From Chitinophaga skermanii (GTDB taxonomy: Bacteria > Bacteroidota > Bacteroidia > Chitinophagales > Chitinophagaceae): DNA of 64,000 bases. Shown here in pieces: positions 36,560 to 46,147 of this stretch. Positions within the stretch are counted from its first letter, which is position 1; every line of letters begins with the position of its first letter. Location of the stretch: NCBI RefSeq assembly GCF_003259335.1, contig NZ_QLLL01000005.1:526943-590942 (forward strand), read 5' to 3'. The translations under genes and the position numbers were made by a program. The notes under the pieces are model-generated. The model had not been told where the DNA came from. It ran no database searches and saw only the letters and a program-made list of their open reading frames with translations.

Positions 36560-38413
36560 ATGAGTATTAAAGTTAATCGCAAAAGCATCCGGTTTAATAG
36601 TGATCCTAAGAGAGTGATTACCCGCTTCTTCTTCCCGGCACCCGAAACCCGCGTGCACTCTATTCTTCACAAGGTGGATCAAATGCCCGAACAAGCCGCA
36701 GGTTTAGTGTTGAATCAAACTTTACGAGAGTTTGCCGGCCGCCATAGGAACGTTTCCCGGATATTTAAGAAGCATTTCAAACGTGTTGTAGAATTGATGG
36801 ATGGCGATATTATTGATATGGAGCATTTATCGCCCACGAAGAAATTGCTCATCGGTGCCTATTTCACTTCGGAATACTCCATAGAATCGGCCGCCTTTTT
36901 CAATCCTAGTATGGTGGAAGACCCCGATCAAACAGGCTTACGCATGGGTGAAAAACGTGTGATTATTAGCTTCCGTGCTACGGGGGAAGGACATATTTCT
37001 TCTATTGTATTCCGGGGTGGAGTGTTGGACGAAAACAACCACTTGGATATAATTCCCACCGGGCGCCTCATCGAGGAGGCGGAATTAATTCGCAATTATG
37101 TGTACGACAAAGAAGAATTCTTTTCCGGGCTTACGATCGATAGTCCTGTTGTGCAACAGTTAATGTCGGTACTCAACCGGGAATTCGATTATTACCAATT
37201 ACATACGGCCATCGACGAACGATTGGCCGATAAAAATATCGACGAACATACCCGCAGTTTGCTCCACCGCATTCGTGCCATGGGTGATGCTTATTACGAA
37301 ATCTCTTTTTCCTTAGATACAGGTATTAGCGACCGCGTAATTTTCCCTATTACAGCCGAAGAGCGTAACGGTATTGAAGATGCGCGCTTTGTGAAGTTTA
37401 TGGATGAAGATGGACTTACCCGCTACTACGCCACTTATACGGCCTATAACGGGGTGGATATTCTACCACGACTAATTGAAACAAGGGATTTTTATAAATT
37501 CCGAATATTACCCATTCACGGGGAGCATATCAGGAATAAGGGGTTGGCCTTGTTCCCACGAAAAGTGAATGGTCGTTATGCTATGCTCGGCCGGATTGAT
37601 GGTGTGAATAACTACGTCCTTTATTCTGATCATATTAATGTTTGGGATGAAGCTGTGCGCATCCAGGAGCCTATGTACCCATGGGAATTCATCCAGGTAG
37701 GTAATTGCGGTTCCCCTATTGAAACTCCTTATGGCTGGCTAGTAATTACACATGGTGTAGGTACCATGCGGAAGTATTGCCTAGGCGCTATTCTCCTCGA
37801 TTTAAATGATCCAACGAAAATAATTGGGGAACTAACAGAACCCCTCATTTCGGCTAATGAAGAAGAACGCGAAGGTTATGTGCCGAACGTGGTATACTCT
37901 TGTGGTTCCATTGTGAATAACGAGGAATTGGTGATTCCTTATGCTATGTCGGATACTGCTTCCACTTATGCTACCGTTTCTATCAACGAGCTATTAAAGC
38001 GTTTACTTCCATCTGAATTCACTACCAACCAAGAAAAGCATGCTCACAAAGGACGTGTTTTAATTGTGGAAGATGAAGTGATGAGCCAACAAGTAATTGC
38101 CAATATCCTTAAACAAGCACACTATGAAGTGGATGTTGCCCCCGATGGTATTGCCGCGCTGATGAAAATCGCCAAGAATAATTTCGACTTAATTTTATCC
38201 GATATTTCCATGCCCAACTTCGACGGTTACCAATTACTCGACTTCTTACGCCAACATAATATCAATATCCCAGTCATGCTATTAACCAGTTATACGAGCG
38301 AACTCGACGAAGTGAAAGGGCTCGAAAAAGGTGCAGTAGAATACCTGCGTAAACCCGTTACGAAAGATGTATTGTTGTTGCGAATAGAAAAAGTGTTGGA
38401 AAAATTTACCTAA
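36560..38413 (+). CDS. GH130-type glycoside phosphorylase fused to a receiver domain
   Basis: 617 residues. Residues about 1-490 are a GH130 (beta-mannoside phosphorylase/PH1107-like) five-bladed propeller: GIEDARFV (about 270) holds the catalytic Asp, and CGSPIETPYGWLVITHGVG (about 382-400) lines the phosphate site. Residues 498-617 form a complete CheY-like receiver: acidic patch E504-D505-E506, phospho-acceptor D548 in SDISMPNFDGY, T576 and K598 in the RKP motif. Joining a carbohydrate enzyme to a phosphorylation-controlled domain is unusual. No signal peptide, so cytoplasmic. No kinase gene lies next to it. Confidence 0.85.
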   Translation: MSIKVNRKSIRFNSDPKRVITRFFFPAPETRVHSILHKVDQMPEQAAGLVLNQTLREFAGRHRNVSRIFKKHFKRVVELMDGDIIDMEHLSPTKKLLIGAYFTSEYSIESAAFFNPSMVEDPDQTGLRMGEKRVIISFRATGEGHISSIVFRGGVLDENNHLDIIPTGRLIEEAELIRNYVYDKEEFFSGLTIDSPVVQQLMSVLNREFDYYQLHTAIDERLADKNIDEHTRSLLHRIRAMGDAYYEISFSLDTGISDRVIFPITAEERNGIEDARFVKFMDEDGLTRYYATYTAYNGVDILPRLIETRDFYKFRILPIHGEHIRNKGLALFPRKVNGRYAMLGRIDGVNNYVLYSDHINVWDEAVRIQEPMYPWEFIQVGNCGSPIETPYGWLVITHGVGTMRKYCLGAILLDLNDPTKIIGELTEPLISANEEEREGYVPNVVYSCGSIVNNEELVIPYAMSDTASTYATVSINELLKRLLPSEFTTNQEKHAHKGRVLIVEDEVMSQQVIANILKQAHYEVDVAPDGIAALMKIAKNNFDLILSDISMPNFDGYQLLDFLRQHNINIPVMLLTSYTSELDEVKGLEKGAVEYLRKPVTKDVLLLRIEKVLEKFT

Positions 38414-38519
38414 TATTTGCAATGATTTTTTGCATGATGATGATACCATGATGCAACCTTTATCTCAATGTACTGTCTTTAATTTTATCTTACAATATTA
38501 TTAAATGGATCGTATGTTG

Positions 38520-39656
38520 ATGAAAAATTATTCCCCTTTCTTGTTAATATTCTTATTGTTTGCATTCAATAATTGTGGCGGGCAGAAGCGTATTCGTTCC
38601 ACGGAATACACATACACAATACCTGCACAACTTGCAGATAGTATTGCCATTGGTAATCTACAAGAAGTGGGCATCGATTCTCTTCCCATTATTCAATTAA
38701 CCCAATTAATACTGGCAGATACTTTCCCTAATATTCACAGCTTATTGATCTATAAGAACAATAAACTCGTATACGAAAACTATTTCGCTGGAAAAGATGA
38801 AGAAATAGGGAGGAAACTCGGTTATATCGAACATGGGTTAAACGACCTCCACGATTGCCGTAGCATCACAAAAAGCATTACCTCCGCCTGTATAGGCATT
38901 GCTGTTAAAAATGGCTTCATCAACAATATCGATCATCCTATTGCCTCTTACTTCCCCCAATACGCAAAGCATTTCACCGGTCAAAAACAACAAATCACGA
39001 TCCGCCATTTACTCAATATGACCAGCGGCCTAGAATGGAATGAAGATATTTCTTACCGTGATCCACGCAATAGTGAATTACAAATGGACGGAAGTGCAGA
39101 TCCTATTGAATTCATTATTAGCCGTAACATGGTAGCTGCACCGGGAACTACTTGGAACTACAATGGAGGTAATACACAATTATTAGCGCAAATCATACAA
39201 AAAGTAAGTGGTCAAAATATTGCTAAGTTCGCAGAACAGCATTTGTTCAAACCACTTGGTATACAGCAATACGAATGGAGATCATTATACAAAGATGTTC
39301 CTGCTGCCGCTTCTGGCCTACGTTTACGTTCGCGCGATTTACTGAAATTCGGCACCCTGTATATGCATGAAGGTGCTGGAATTGTTACGCCTAATTGGGT
39401 GAAACAGTCGTTACAAGAGCCCATCAAGCGCCCATCTAAGCGAGATAGTGATGCTGGTTATGGTTTTCAATATTGGACATACACCATTAATGGAATCCCC
39501 ATTCAAGAAGCAAAAGGCAACGGGGGACAAAGAATTTTCTTCTGTCAACAATACCAACTGTTAGTAGTAATAACCGCGGGTAATTACAATAACTGGGATA
39601 TTATAAACGATTCTAAAGCCGCATTTGAAAAGTATATTTTGCCGGCCATGCAATAA
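38520..39656 (+). CDS. Beta-lactamase-family serine hydrolase, lipoprotein
   Basis: About 378 residues from ATG 38520. N terminus MKNYSPFLLIFLLFAFNNCGG is a lipoprotein signal with the lipobox Cys. SxxK is SITK in CRSITKSITSA, the Tyr motif is WNYNGGNTQ, and the third motif is around GNGGQRIFF. These place it in the class-C/6-aminohexanoate-dimer-hydrolase group rather than true antibiotic resistance enzymes. Substrate unknown; likely an esterase or peptidase at the membrane. Confidence 0.85.
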   Translation: MKNYSPFLLIFLLFAFNNCGGQKRIRSTEYTYTIPAQLADSIAIGNLQEVGIDSLPIIQLTQLILADTFPNIHSLLIYKNNKLVYENYFAGKDEEIGRKLGYIEHGLNDLHDCRSITKSITSACIGIAVKNGFINNIDHPIASYFPQYAKHFTGQKQQITIRHLLNMTSGLEWNEDISYRDPRNSELQMDGSADPIEFIISRNMVAAPGTTWNYNGGNTQLLAQIIQKVSGQNIAKFAEQHLFKPLGIQQYEWRSLYKDVPAAASGLRLRSRDLLKFGTLYMHEGAGIVTPNWVKQSLQEPIKRPSKRDSDAGYGFQYWTYTINGIPIQEAKGNGGQRIFFCQQYQLLVVITAGNYNNWDIINDSKAAFEKYILPAMQ

Positions 39657-39660
39657 TGCA

Positions 39661-40142
39661 CTAGCCAGCTAGTATACCTGGTGTAAATTGCAATCCATGC
39701 AGGTTCTCGTAATTGGAAGTTTCGATTTGCTTTATCACTGCCCGTGTTACCATTAAGCCGTGAAATTGCCAGGCTGTACATGCATTATTTTCACCAGCTT
39801 CAATGGCCTCCTTTGCAATTTGTTGCCATGTTTGATGATCTCTAGGGGTAATGGTTCGCAATGAATGTCGAAGTATCCTTCAATATGTTTGCCTAGCACC
39901 CTATCATAAATAATAGCGGGTTTGGGTTGTAAATCTATCCTTATTATATTGGTTAATAAACGCAAAAAGCGTTCGCGTACAAGTACTGTATTCCTATATG
40001 GTATGATGTCTGAATCATCTCCAGCTACAATAACAAAGTAAGTTCCATCATCTAGTTTAGTGAGTGTTCTTCTTATAACATGTTCATCTATGGTCCATAT
40101 TGGATAGTTGTGATCGATAAGAGAATTTTCATTTAGTATCAT
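39661..40142 (-). pseudogene. Unknown gene split by a frameshift
   Basis: From ATG 40142 the frame reads MILNENSLIDHNYPIW onward to FDIHCEPLPLE, after which it loses protein character. The next frame takes over at about 39868 with TPRDHQTWQQIAKEAIEAG and runs to a stop at 39661 (TPGILAG). Together they make one plausible protein of about 160 residues of unrecognised family. It sits 5 bases after the stop of the unknown membrane-protein gene, as in an operon. A sequencing error cannot be ruled out. Confidence 0.6.
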
Positions 40143-40147
40143 CTAGT

Positions 40148-40804
40148 TTACTTTTTCTTTTTCTTTTTCCATTCCGTTAATAATAATACGATAGCTACAA
40201 ACGCTCCCGTACCGCAACCTATCCATAGTATCTCTTTCTCAATAGGATTAGCTGTTGTCCAACTCGAAGGCAAATAATCGCGGTTAAATGTAACTAATAA
40301 CCAGCCAATTATAGCCGCTCTATACTGAGCATATAATAATGCACCTACCATATAAAAGCTAGTGCTCCATTTCCGGCGTAATGATTTGAACAAAGGAAAT
40401 ATCGCCGCTATCAACATAATCAGTATAGACGAAAGTATCGGTGCTAACCGTATATACTCAAACACCATTACCGCACCGGAGAAGTAAGGAAGCAATAACT
40501 CGCAACCATAAAAAGCAACATGTAAACAAATCAGGATCGAAGTCAGTACATTGGCTGTTGCAATGAATTGTGTGGAAAGTTTTTGTGGATAAACCTTAGT
40601 GATAACATAATAACCCAGCATAGCCAGGCAAAAGCCCGTTATCATATAGGGAAGGAAAACAGCAAAAGCGTACATAGGTAATAAGTATGAGATAAAAATA
40701 CTTCTCTTATCACAATATTCTTCGCATAAAATGAATAATAACAAAATAGCTAAATGTCTGTTCGTGCGAATGTTCCTAAAAGTAAGTAGTATCACAACAA
40801 GCAT
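40148..40804 (-). CDS. Unknown multi-pass membrane protein
   Basis: 218 residues with about five or six hydrophobic segments (for example LLPMYAFAVFLPYMITGFCLAMLGYYV and YIRLAPILSSILIMLIAAIFPLF) and a run of six lysines at the C terminus. No family recognised. An in-frame later start is possible since the first 40 residues are mixed. It is followed after 5 bases by the frameshifted unknown gene. Confidence 0.55.
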   Translation of the reverse strand: MLVVILLTFRNIRTNRHLAILLLFILCEEYCDKRSIFISYLLPMYAFAVFLPYMITGFCLAMLGYYVITKVYPQKLSTQFIATANVLTSILICLHVAFYGCELLLPYFSGAVMVFEYIRLAPILSSILIMLIAAIFPLFKSLRRKWSTSFYMVGALLYAQYRAAIIGWLLVTFNRDYLPSSWTTANPIEKEILWIGCGTGAFVAIVLLLTEWKKKKKK

Positions 40805-40853
40805 GCGATGGTAACATCACACACTTGTTATGATACAAACATCGCCAGCATAC

Positions 40854-42254
40854 TTATAACTTTCCCCATTTTTTCTTCCACTGTTCATAAGCAGTAGGTG
40901 GTATAAAATACATAGCAAAGGTGTTATCATTCAATGATAGCAATTCCGTGTCTACATATTCCATAAATTTTTGTTGGTCTTTTAAAGGAAACTGTTTGGA
41001 AGCTTGTTTGATATAATCATTCGCTTGTTGGATAGTCATTGCATTAGAAACGATATGAGTAATCAATGAATGGATTTCCCGAGTATACCTGAATTTAAAT
41101 AATGCCGGTGCTTTTACAGTTTGGCGTATAGTTGCATAACGGGCAGCAGAACGTTCATACGCCCACATAAATACATCTTTTAGCAAGTCGACACGGTTAA
41201 GTTCATATACTCCCAAGGTGCCTTTGAGATACATATCCCGGTCTACTTCCACAAACGATAATGGGGATAGGTTGTGTTGATTGAGTGAAATATTTGCAGC
41301 TAGGCGCGATACGCGTTTATTTACATCGTCGAATGGTTGTAAATAGGGAAGGTGTACCATAAGAAAGAATGCTTGCTCAAATGGGTTTTTTATTGCATTT
41401 ACTTTTGCTAGAATAATGTTGAACATTTCCTCCACTTGTTGAGGTATGGTTAAGGGGGTATATACAGAAGCGCCTATTCCTACCATTATCGTACGTAACC
41501 TGCCTCTCGCTTCATTATCCAGTAAATTGTCGGCTAATATAGCATGCAGGTTAGTGATGGTAAAACGATCAAACTTTATGTCATAAGGTGATTGAACAAG
41601 AAATTGAATGGCATACTTGTGGTTTAAAATCATTTGAGATTCCAGTACCGATTTATTATCGGCTGTTTTGCCATCTGCGATCAATAGGTGTGTATCTAGT
41701 AAGCTATATGTGTTATCTTCTAATCGACTCGAGTTCCAAGATAAATCTATCAAAAGTCTTTGTAGTATTTCTTTTGCATAAGTGCCTGGTAGTTGGTTAA
41801 TGGCTGTTGTTTTACCTAAGCCAGCCAACTTTTCTAATTCTATAGCAGATAAATAGCTATCTATATTCGGGCGATACGATACTAAGAAGTCGGTATTGTA
41901 ACCAACGGGTTTGCGCATAGTAATAGGCTGAGAAATTCGCCGTAATACATCCATGCCTTCCTGGGTTAAAGGGATAGATGGTGTACTTTCATCATGTAGT
42001 ACATTCCCAAATACACCGGGCGAATAATAAGGTACCTGTTGAACAAGTTGATAGAACGTAGCACCGGGCCTTCCATTACTTTCTACGAGGCCTTGTGCTA
42101 TCATTTTCGTTAACCTTCGTAATAACGTACGACGTTGTAATGATAAACCTGTAGACTTTTCAATATCCTCTATAGTAGCGCCGTAAGAATAGGTTTGAAG
42201 CGTGTTGCAAATCACACCAATTTCATAGTTGATGTTTGCCGGGGTTGGTTTCAT
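40854..42254 (-). CDS. Fic-family protein with altered active-site motif
   Basis: 466 residues. A winged-helix-like N terminus (about 15-75, ATIEDIEKSTGLSLQRRTLLRRL) precedes a Fic fold. An inhibitory-helix-like SSRLEDN occurs at 175-181 (compare [ST]xxxE[GN]). The Fic loop is QPFDDVNKRVSR at 306-317: the usual HPFxDGNGRxxR has lost the catalytic His (Q306) and both Gly (V311, K313). Fic enzymes AMPylate proteins; this one may do other chemistry or none. Downstream segments (SLNQHNLSPLSFVEVDRDMY, VYELNRVDLLKDVFMWAYERSA) suggest membership of a Fic subgroup that I recall sharing the QPF...NKR form. Confidence 0.82.
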   Translation of the reverse strand: MKPTPANINYEIGVICNTLQTYSYGATIEDIEKSTGLSLQRRTLLRRLTKMIAQGLVESNGRPGATFYQLVQQVPYYSPGVFGNVLHDESTPSIPLTQEGMDVLRRISQPITMRKPVGYNTDFLVSYRPNIDSYLSAIELEKLAGLGKTTAINQLPGTYAKEILQRLLIDLSWNSSRLEDNTYSLLDTHLLIADGKTADNKSVLESQMILNHKYAIQFLVQSPYDIKFDRFTITNLHAILADNLLDNEARGRLRTIMVGIGASVYTPLTIPQQVEEMFNIILAKVNAIKNPFEQAFFLMVHLPYLQPFDDVNKRVSRLAANISLNQHNLSPLSFVEVDRDMYLKGTLGVYELNRVDLLKDVFMWAYERSAARYATIRQTVKAPALFKFRYTREIHSLITHIVSNAMTIQQANDYIKQASKQFPLKDQQKFMEYVDTELLSLNDNTFAMYFIPPTAYEQWKKKWGKL

Positions 42255-42433
42255 TGTAAAGTATTAATTTGATAAATGTGTATTGAATGTACACGCGTAT
42301 GAATTAATATTTACAATTAGGATAGTATATTTTGACTAATGCCCTAATACCCGCCATGGTAAAGAAAACAATTTTCACATGGCTATTATCCCATTATTGC
42401 ACAGGAAAAAGCGTCAATATATATTAAAGATTT

Positions 42434-42493
42434 AAGTTTACGATATACATGAAATTTTGTTGACTTTAATTAAAGTTTACGATATACATGAAA
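42434..42493 (+). repeat. 21-bp direct repeat over the start of a wrecked ATPase gene
   Basis: The 21 bases beginning AAGTTTACGATATACATG occur at 42434-42454 and again at 42473-42493, period 39. The second copy contains the ATG of the decayed AAA gene; the first contains an ATG that runs into a stop after four codons. Confidence 0.7.
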
Positions 42494-42965
42494 CTTATAC
42501 AAAGGCCACTATATACTGAACGAGTAATTCCATTTATTCAAAAGGTGGTATTAAGGTGCTGACTGGCCAAAGGAGGGTAGGTAATAGTTATGTAATGCTT
42601 CAATTAATGGAACATATACGTAATACAGATCAGAAGGCTAACATTATTTATATTAATATGGAATTGGATAACTATATTCATATTAAGACGCATACAGACT
42701 TGAGTGCTTATCTTGAAGGTAAATTCATTGAAGATAAAAGCAATTATTTCTTAATAGATGAGGTGCGGGAGGTGCAGGAATTCGAAAGCAGTTTTGTCTT
42801 ATTAATATGGATGAAAGCACTGCCGATAGAGAATTCGGTAATCTGCTAAAAATAGAAGACAATTATCCTAAGTATGTAATTACGTTAAATGATGTGTTTA
42901 TTGGTCAGGGTAATAATGGAATAATTCAGCAAAATCTGATGGACTTCCTTACAAGCGAATTGTAA
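42488..42965 (+). pseudogene. Wrecked AAA_14/DUF4143-type ATPase
   Basis: Three pieces of one gene in different frames: MKLIQRPLYTERVIPFIQK; then GGIKVLTGQRRVGNSYVM through FLIDEVREVQEF (Walker B) to a stop at 42849; then MDESTADREFGNLLKIED to LMDFLTSEL, the usual C terminus. The Walker A lysine is replaced (GQRRVGNS instead of GKS). The whole is about 155 codons, while intact members are roughly 380, so most of the middle is deleted. It is next to the Fic gene in an AT-rich patch. Confidence 0.8.
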
Positions 42966-43008
42966 AAAATATTAAGATTGCAGATCTAAAAGAACAGGTC
43001 TGAAAACA

Positions 43009-43039
43009 AAAAAGGGTTACACATCGTGTAACCCTTTTT
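43009..43039. terminator. Terminator between the decayed ATPase and the tRNA-Glu pair
   Basis: 14-bp stem (43009-43022 with 43026-43039) including GGGTTACAC/GTGTAACCC, 3-base loop, A5 and T5 ends. On the minus strand it ends the tRNA transcript. Confidence 0.85.
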
Positions 43040-43049
43040 AAATTTTTCG

Positions 43050-43121
43050 TACCGCGTACGGGAATCGAACCCGTGATTCCTCCGTGAAAGAGAGGTGTCT
43101 TAACCCCTTGACCAACGCGGC
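43050..43121 (-). tRNA. tRNA-Glu (UUC), copy 2
   Basis: 72 bases read on the minus strand with acceptor GCCGCGT/ACGCGGT, T loop GGTTCGATTCC and anticodon loop CTTTCAC (anticodon TTC). The CCA end is not encoded. Confidence 0.95.
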
Positions 43122-43182
43122 ATTTCAATTGAAATAACTCCATAGGCTTATGAAGCAAAATTATAGGTATAGAAACCGCTTG

Positions 43183-43254
43183 TACCGCGTACGGGAATCG
43201 AACCCGTGATTCCTCCGTGAAAGAGAGGTGTCTTAACCCCTTGACCAACGCGGC
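43183..43254 (-). tRNA. tRNA-Glu (UUC), copy 1
   Basis: Identical to the copy at 43050-43121 over the whole 72 bases, separated by 61 bases and transcribed first. Same anticodon TTC. Confidence 0.95.
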
Positions 43255-43398
43255 GGTTCCGTTATTGGGATTGCAAAGGTAATATTCTATTTCAAATTTC
43301 CAAAAAAAATATTGATAACTTAAATTTCTATTGATTAATCCCAGCATTGCTTGTAAATTCGCTACTCAATTTTTTCAACTTCAAATCACAGTGTAAAA

Positions 43399-44415
43399 AT
43401 GGGAACTTCTCTTAAAATTGGTATCAACGGCTTCGGTCGTATCGGTCGCTTGGTTTTCCGCCAGATCTACAACATGCCAGGTATTGATGTAGTAGCTATC
43501 AATGACCTTACTAGCCCACAACAATTAGCTCACCTTCTTAAATATGATTCTGCACAAGGTCGATTTGAAACAGAAGTAAAGCATACCGACAAATCTATCA
43601 TCGTGAATGGTGAAGAAGTTAACATATATGCACAAAAAGACCCTGCTCAAATTCCTTGGAAAAATCACGACATCGATGTAGTTATCGAATGTACTGGTTT
43701 CTTCGCGGATAAAGACAAGGCTTCTGCTCACTTAACTGCAGGTGCTAAAAGGGTTGTTATTTCTGCCCCAGCAACTGGCGATCTTAAAACAATCGTATTC
43801 AATGTTAACCACAACTTGTTAGACGGTAGCGAAACAGTTATCTCTTGTGCTTCTTGTACAACAAACTGCTTGGCGCCAATGGCAAAAGCGTTGAACGATA
43901 ACTACACGATCTTAGTAGGTTCTATGACAACCGTTCACGCTTACACGAACGATCAAAACACATTGGATGCTCCACATCCAAAAGGTGACTTACGTCGTGC
44001 TCGTGCAGCTGCTCAAAACATCGTTCCTAACAGTACAGGTGCTGCAAAAGCGATCGGCTTAGTATTACCAGAATTGAAAGGTAAATTAGATGGTAACGCA
44101 CAACGTGTTCCAACTATCACAGGTTCATTAACTGAATTAACTGCAGTAGTATCTAAGAAAGTAACTGTTGAAGAAGTAAACGCTGCTATGAAAGCTGCTT
44201 CTAACGAATCTTTCGGTTACACTGAAGATGAAATCGTAAGCTCTGATATCATCGGTATCCGCTTCGGTTCTTTGTTCGATGCAACACAAACGAAAGTAAT
44301 CACTGTTGGTGACAACCAATTAGTGAAAGTAGTTTCTTGGTACGATAACGAAATGAGCTACGTTTCTCAATTGGTTCGTACTGTGAAATTCTTCGCAGAA
44401 CAAATCCAAAAATAA
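43399..44415 (+). CDS. gapA: Type I glyceraldehyde-3-phosphate dehydrogenase
   Basis: 338 residues. NAD-binding start [16 protein letters not shown], catalytic [10 protein letters not shown] with C153, and the following VHAYTNDQ His. Oxidises glyceraldehyde 3-phosphate in glycolysis. Strongly biased, alternative-poor codon use (many aac, ggt, gct) fits high expression. pgk, the next pathway enzyme, follows in the same direction after a 182-base spacer holding a hairpin. Confidence 0.97.
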   Translation: MGTSLKIGINGFGRIGRLVFRQIYNMPGIDVVAINDLTSPQQLAHLLKYDSAQGRFETEVKHTDKSIIVNGEEVNIYAQKDPAQIPWKNHDIDVVIECTGFFADKDKASAHLTAGAKRVVISAPATGDLKTIVFNVNHNLLDGSETVISCASCTTNCLAPMAKALNDNYTILVGSMTTVHAYTNDQNTLDAPHPKGDLRRARAAAQNIVPNSTGAAKAIGLVLPELKGKLDGNAQRVPTITGSLTELTAVVSKKVTVEEVNAAMKAASNESFGYTEDEIVSSDIIGIRFGSLFDATQTKVITVGDNQLVKVVSWYDNEMSYVSQLVRTVKFFAEQIQK

Positions 44416-44423
44416 GCTACCTA

Positions 44424-44466
44424 TTATCGCTTAGGCGGTGCGCAAATCACCGCCTTGGGGCGATAA
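44424..44466 (+). terminator. Long hairpin after gapA
   Basis: Two stacked stems: TTATCGC/GCGATAA (44424-44430 with 44460-44466) and AGGCGGTG/CACCGCCT (44433-44440 with 44448-44455). There is no T run after it, so it may be a transcript stabiliser or weak attenuator between gapA and pgk rather than a full stop. Confidence 0.5.
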
Positions 44467-44597
44467 AATTCATACACCACCGCGCAAACGCCCAGTTTAT
44501 TGTAGTTCTTACGCCAGCCTAAATTGTGCGTAGCAATTGCTATAACCAGGTCGCTTACGCGGTTTTTTGTTTCATGTTATAAATACCTGGTATAATT

Positions 44598-45797
44598 ATG
44601 AGCCAATTCTCCACTCACAACTTCAGTGGCCAAAAAGCCCTCGTGCGCGTAGATTTCAACGTGCCGCTCAACGATAAGTTCGAGATCACCGACGATACAC
44701 GTATGCGCGCCGCAGTGCCTACCATCCAAAAAATCTTGAAAGACGGTGGCGCTGTTATTTTAATGTCGCACTTAGGACGACCAAAAGATGGTCCTACCGA
44801 TAAATACTCTCTTAAACACCTTACTTACCACCTCGTTAAATTACTCGGCGGTACTACGGTTAAATTCGCTGAAGATTGCGTAGGTGAAGTAGCTACTACT
44901 GCCGCAGCTAATTTGCAAATGGGCGAAGTATTGTTGTTGGAAAACTTACGTTTCCATAAACAAGAAGAAAAAGGTGACCGCGATTTCGCACAACAACTCG
45001 CTACTTTAGGCGATGTGTATGTGAACGATGCGTTCGGTACTGCTCACCGTGCACACGCTTCTACAGCAATTATTGCTGAATTCTTCCCTAGCGATAAACG
45101 CATGTTTGGTTTATTGATGGAAGCTGAAGTGGGTAACGCTGAAAAAGTAATGCACAATGCAGAAAAGCCTTTCACGGCTATTTTAGGTGGTGCGAAAGTG
45201 AGCGATAAAATCCTCATTATCGAAAACTTGATGGATCGTGCCGATAACATCGTAATCGGTGGTGGTATGGCTTATACCTTCTTCAAAGCAATGGGCCACG
45301 AAATTGGCGGTTCTTTATGCGAATTGGATAAGTTAGACCTCGCGAACGAATTAATCGCTAAAGCGAAAGCAAAAGGCGTTAAATTGATTTTGCCGGTAGA
45401 CTCTATCGCAGCCGACAAGTTCGCTGCCGATGCTAACACGCAAACAGTAGATAACACCAATATCCCAACCGGCTGGATGGGCTTAGACATTGGCCCTAAA
45501 GCGATCGCGGAAATCAGCGAAGTAATCGCTAACTCTAAAACAATCTTATGGAACGGCCCAATGGGCGTGTTCGAAATGCCTGCCTTCCAAGCCGGTACTA
45601 AAGCGGTAGCAGAAGCTATCGTAGCAGCTACTGCAAAAGGCGCATTCTCGCTCGTGGGTGGCGGCGACTCTGTAGCGGCTGTTAACTTATTCGGTTTCGC
45701 CGATAAAGTTAGCTACGTATCTACAGGCGGCGGCGCTATGCTCGAATACTTCGAAGGCAAAACCTTACCTGGTATCGCAGCTATCAAAAACGCATAA
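44598..45797 (+). CDS. pgk: Phosphoglycerate kinase
   Basis: 399 residues, normal length. Signatures: [12 protein letters not shown] at the N terminus, [16 protein letters not shown], and the C-terminal [13 protein letters not shown] followed by [13 protein letters not shown]. Converts 1,3-bisphosphoglycerate and ADP to 3-phosphoglycerate and ATP. Follows gapA, a common glycolytic pairing. Confidence 0.97.
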   Translation: MSQFSTHNFSGQKALVRVDFNVPLNDKFEITDDTRMRAAVPTIQKILKDGGAVILMSHLGRPKDGPTDKYSLKHLTYHLVKLLGGTTVKFAEDCVGEVATTAAANLQMGEVLLLENLRFHKQEEKGDRDFAQQLATLGDVYVNDAFGTAHRAHASTAIIAEFFPSDKRMFGLLMEAEVGNAEKVMHNAEKPFTAILGGAKVSDKILIIENLMDRADNIVIGGGMAYTFFKAMGHEIGGSLCELDKLDLANELIAKAKAKGVKLILPVDSIAADKFAADANTQTVDNTNIPTGWMGLDIGPKAIAEISEVIANSKTILWNGPMGVFEMPAFQAGTKAVAEAIVAATAKGAFSLVGGGDSVAAVNLFGFADKVSYVSTGGGAMLEYFEGKTLPGIAAIKNA

Positions 45798-45826
45798 TCT
45801 TATTTCAATACACTCTTATTGGGAAT

Positions 45827-45857
45827 ATACCCCGTGCAGCTAGCCTGCCCGGGGTAT
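45827..45857 (+). terminator. Terminator after pgk
   Basis: ATACCCCG/CGGGGTAT outer stem (45827-45834 with 45850-45857) with an inner GCAG/CTGC stem and TTGTTTTATAA downstream. Confidence 0.75.
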
Positions 45858-45877
45858 TGTTTTATAACTCATTGATA

Positions 45878-45987
45878 AGCCTATCCCTTACATAGCCCGA
45901 CCCTATCCTAAGCCTATCTCCAGCCTATCTTTACCCTATCTAAACCCTATCTAAAGCCTATCCTAAGCCTATCTCAAGCCTATCTCC
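45878..45987. repeat. 11-bp tandem repeat array
   Basis: Ten consecutive 11-base units of the form (A)(G/C)CCTATC(C/T)NN, strictly in phase from 45878 to 45987, with one degenerate unit (45889-45899). Example units are AGCCTATCTCC and ACCCTATCTAA. The unit length is not a multiple of three, and no gene covers it. Confidence 0.85.
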
Positions 45988-46147
45988 ACCCTTTGCCAGC
46001 TTGAGTTTCGCCATTTTTGCCCTTTTAACGAACTTATTCACAAGTAATTACAAAAAGCCTGCTCAACAGAATTTCACTTTTTTCGCAGTGAAAACGCCTG
46101 TTTGTGCTCTTTGTTTCGGTCATTTTCCGAGAGTTTCCCAGGGCTTC

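Noticed and set aside
38520..39656. Beta-lactamase as antibiotic resistance gene
   Set aside because: Motifs fit the wider class-C-like serine hydrolase/esterase group; nothing points specifically to drug hydrolysis.
43050..43254. Two 72-base identical blocks considered as a mobile-element repeat or attachment-site duplication
   Set aside because: Both are complete tRNA-Glu genes with intact folds, and no integrase is nearby; simple tandem gene duplication explains them.
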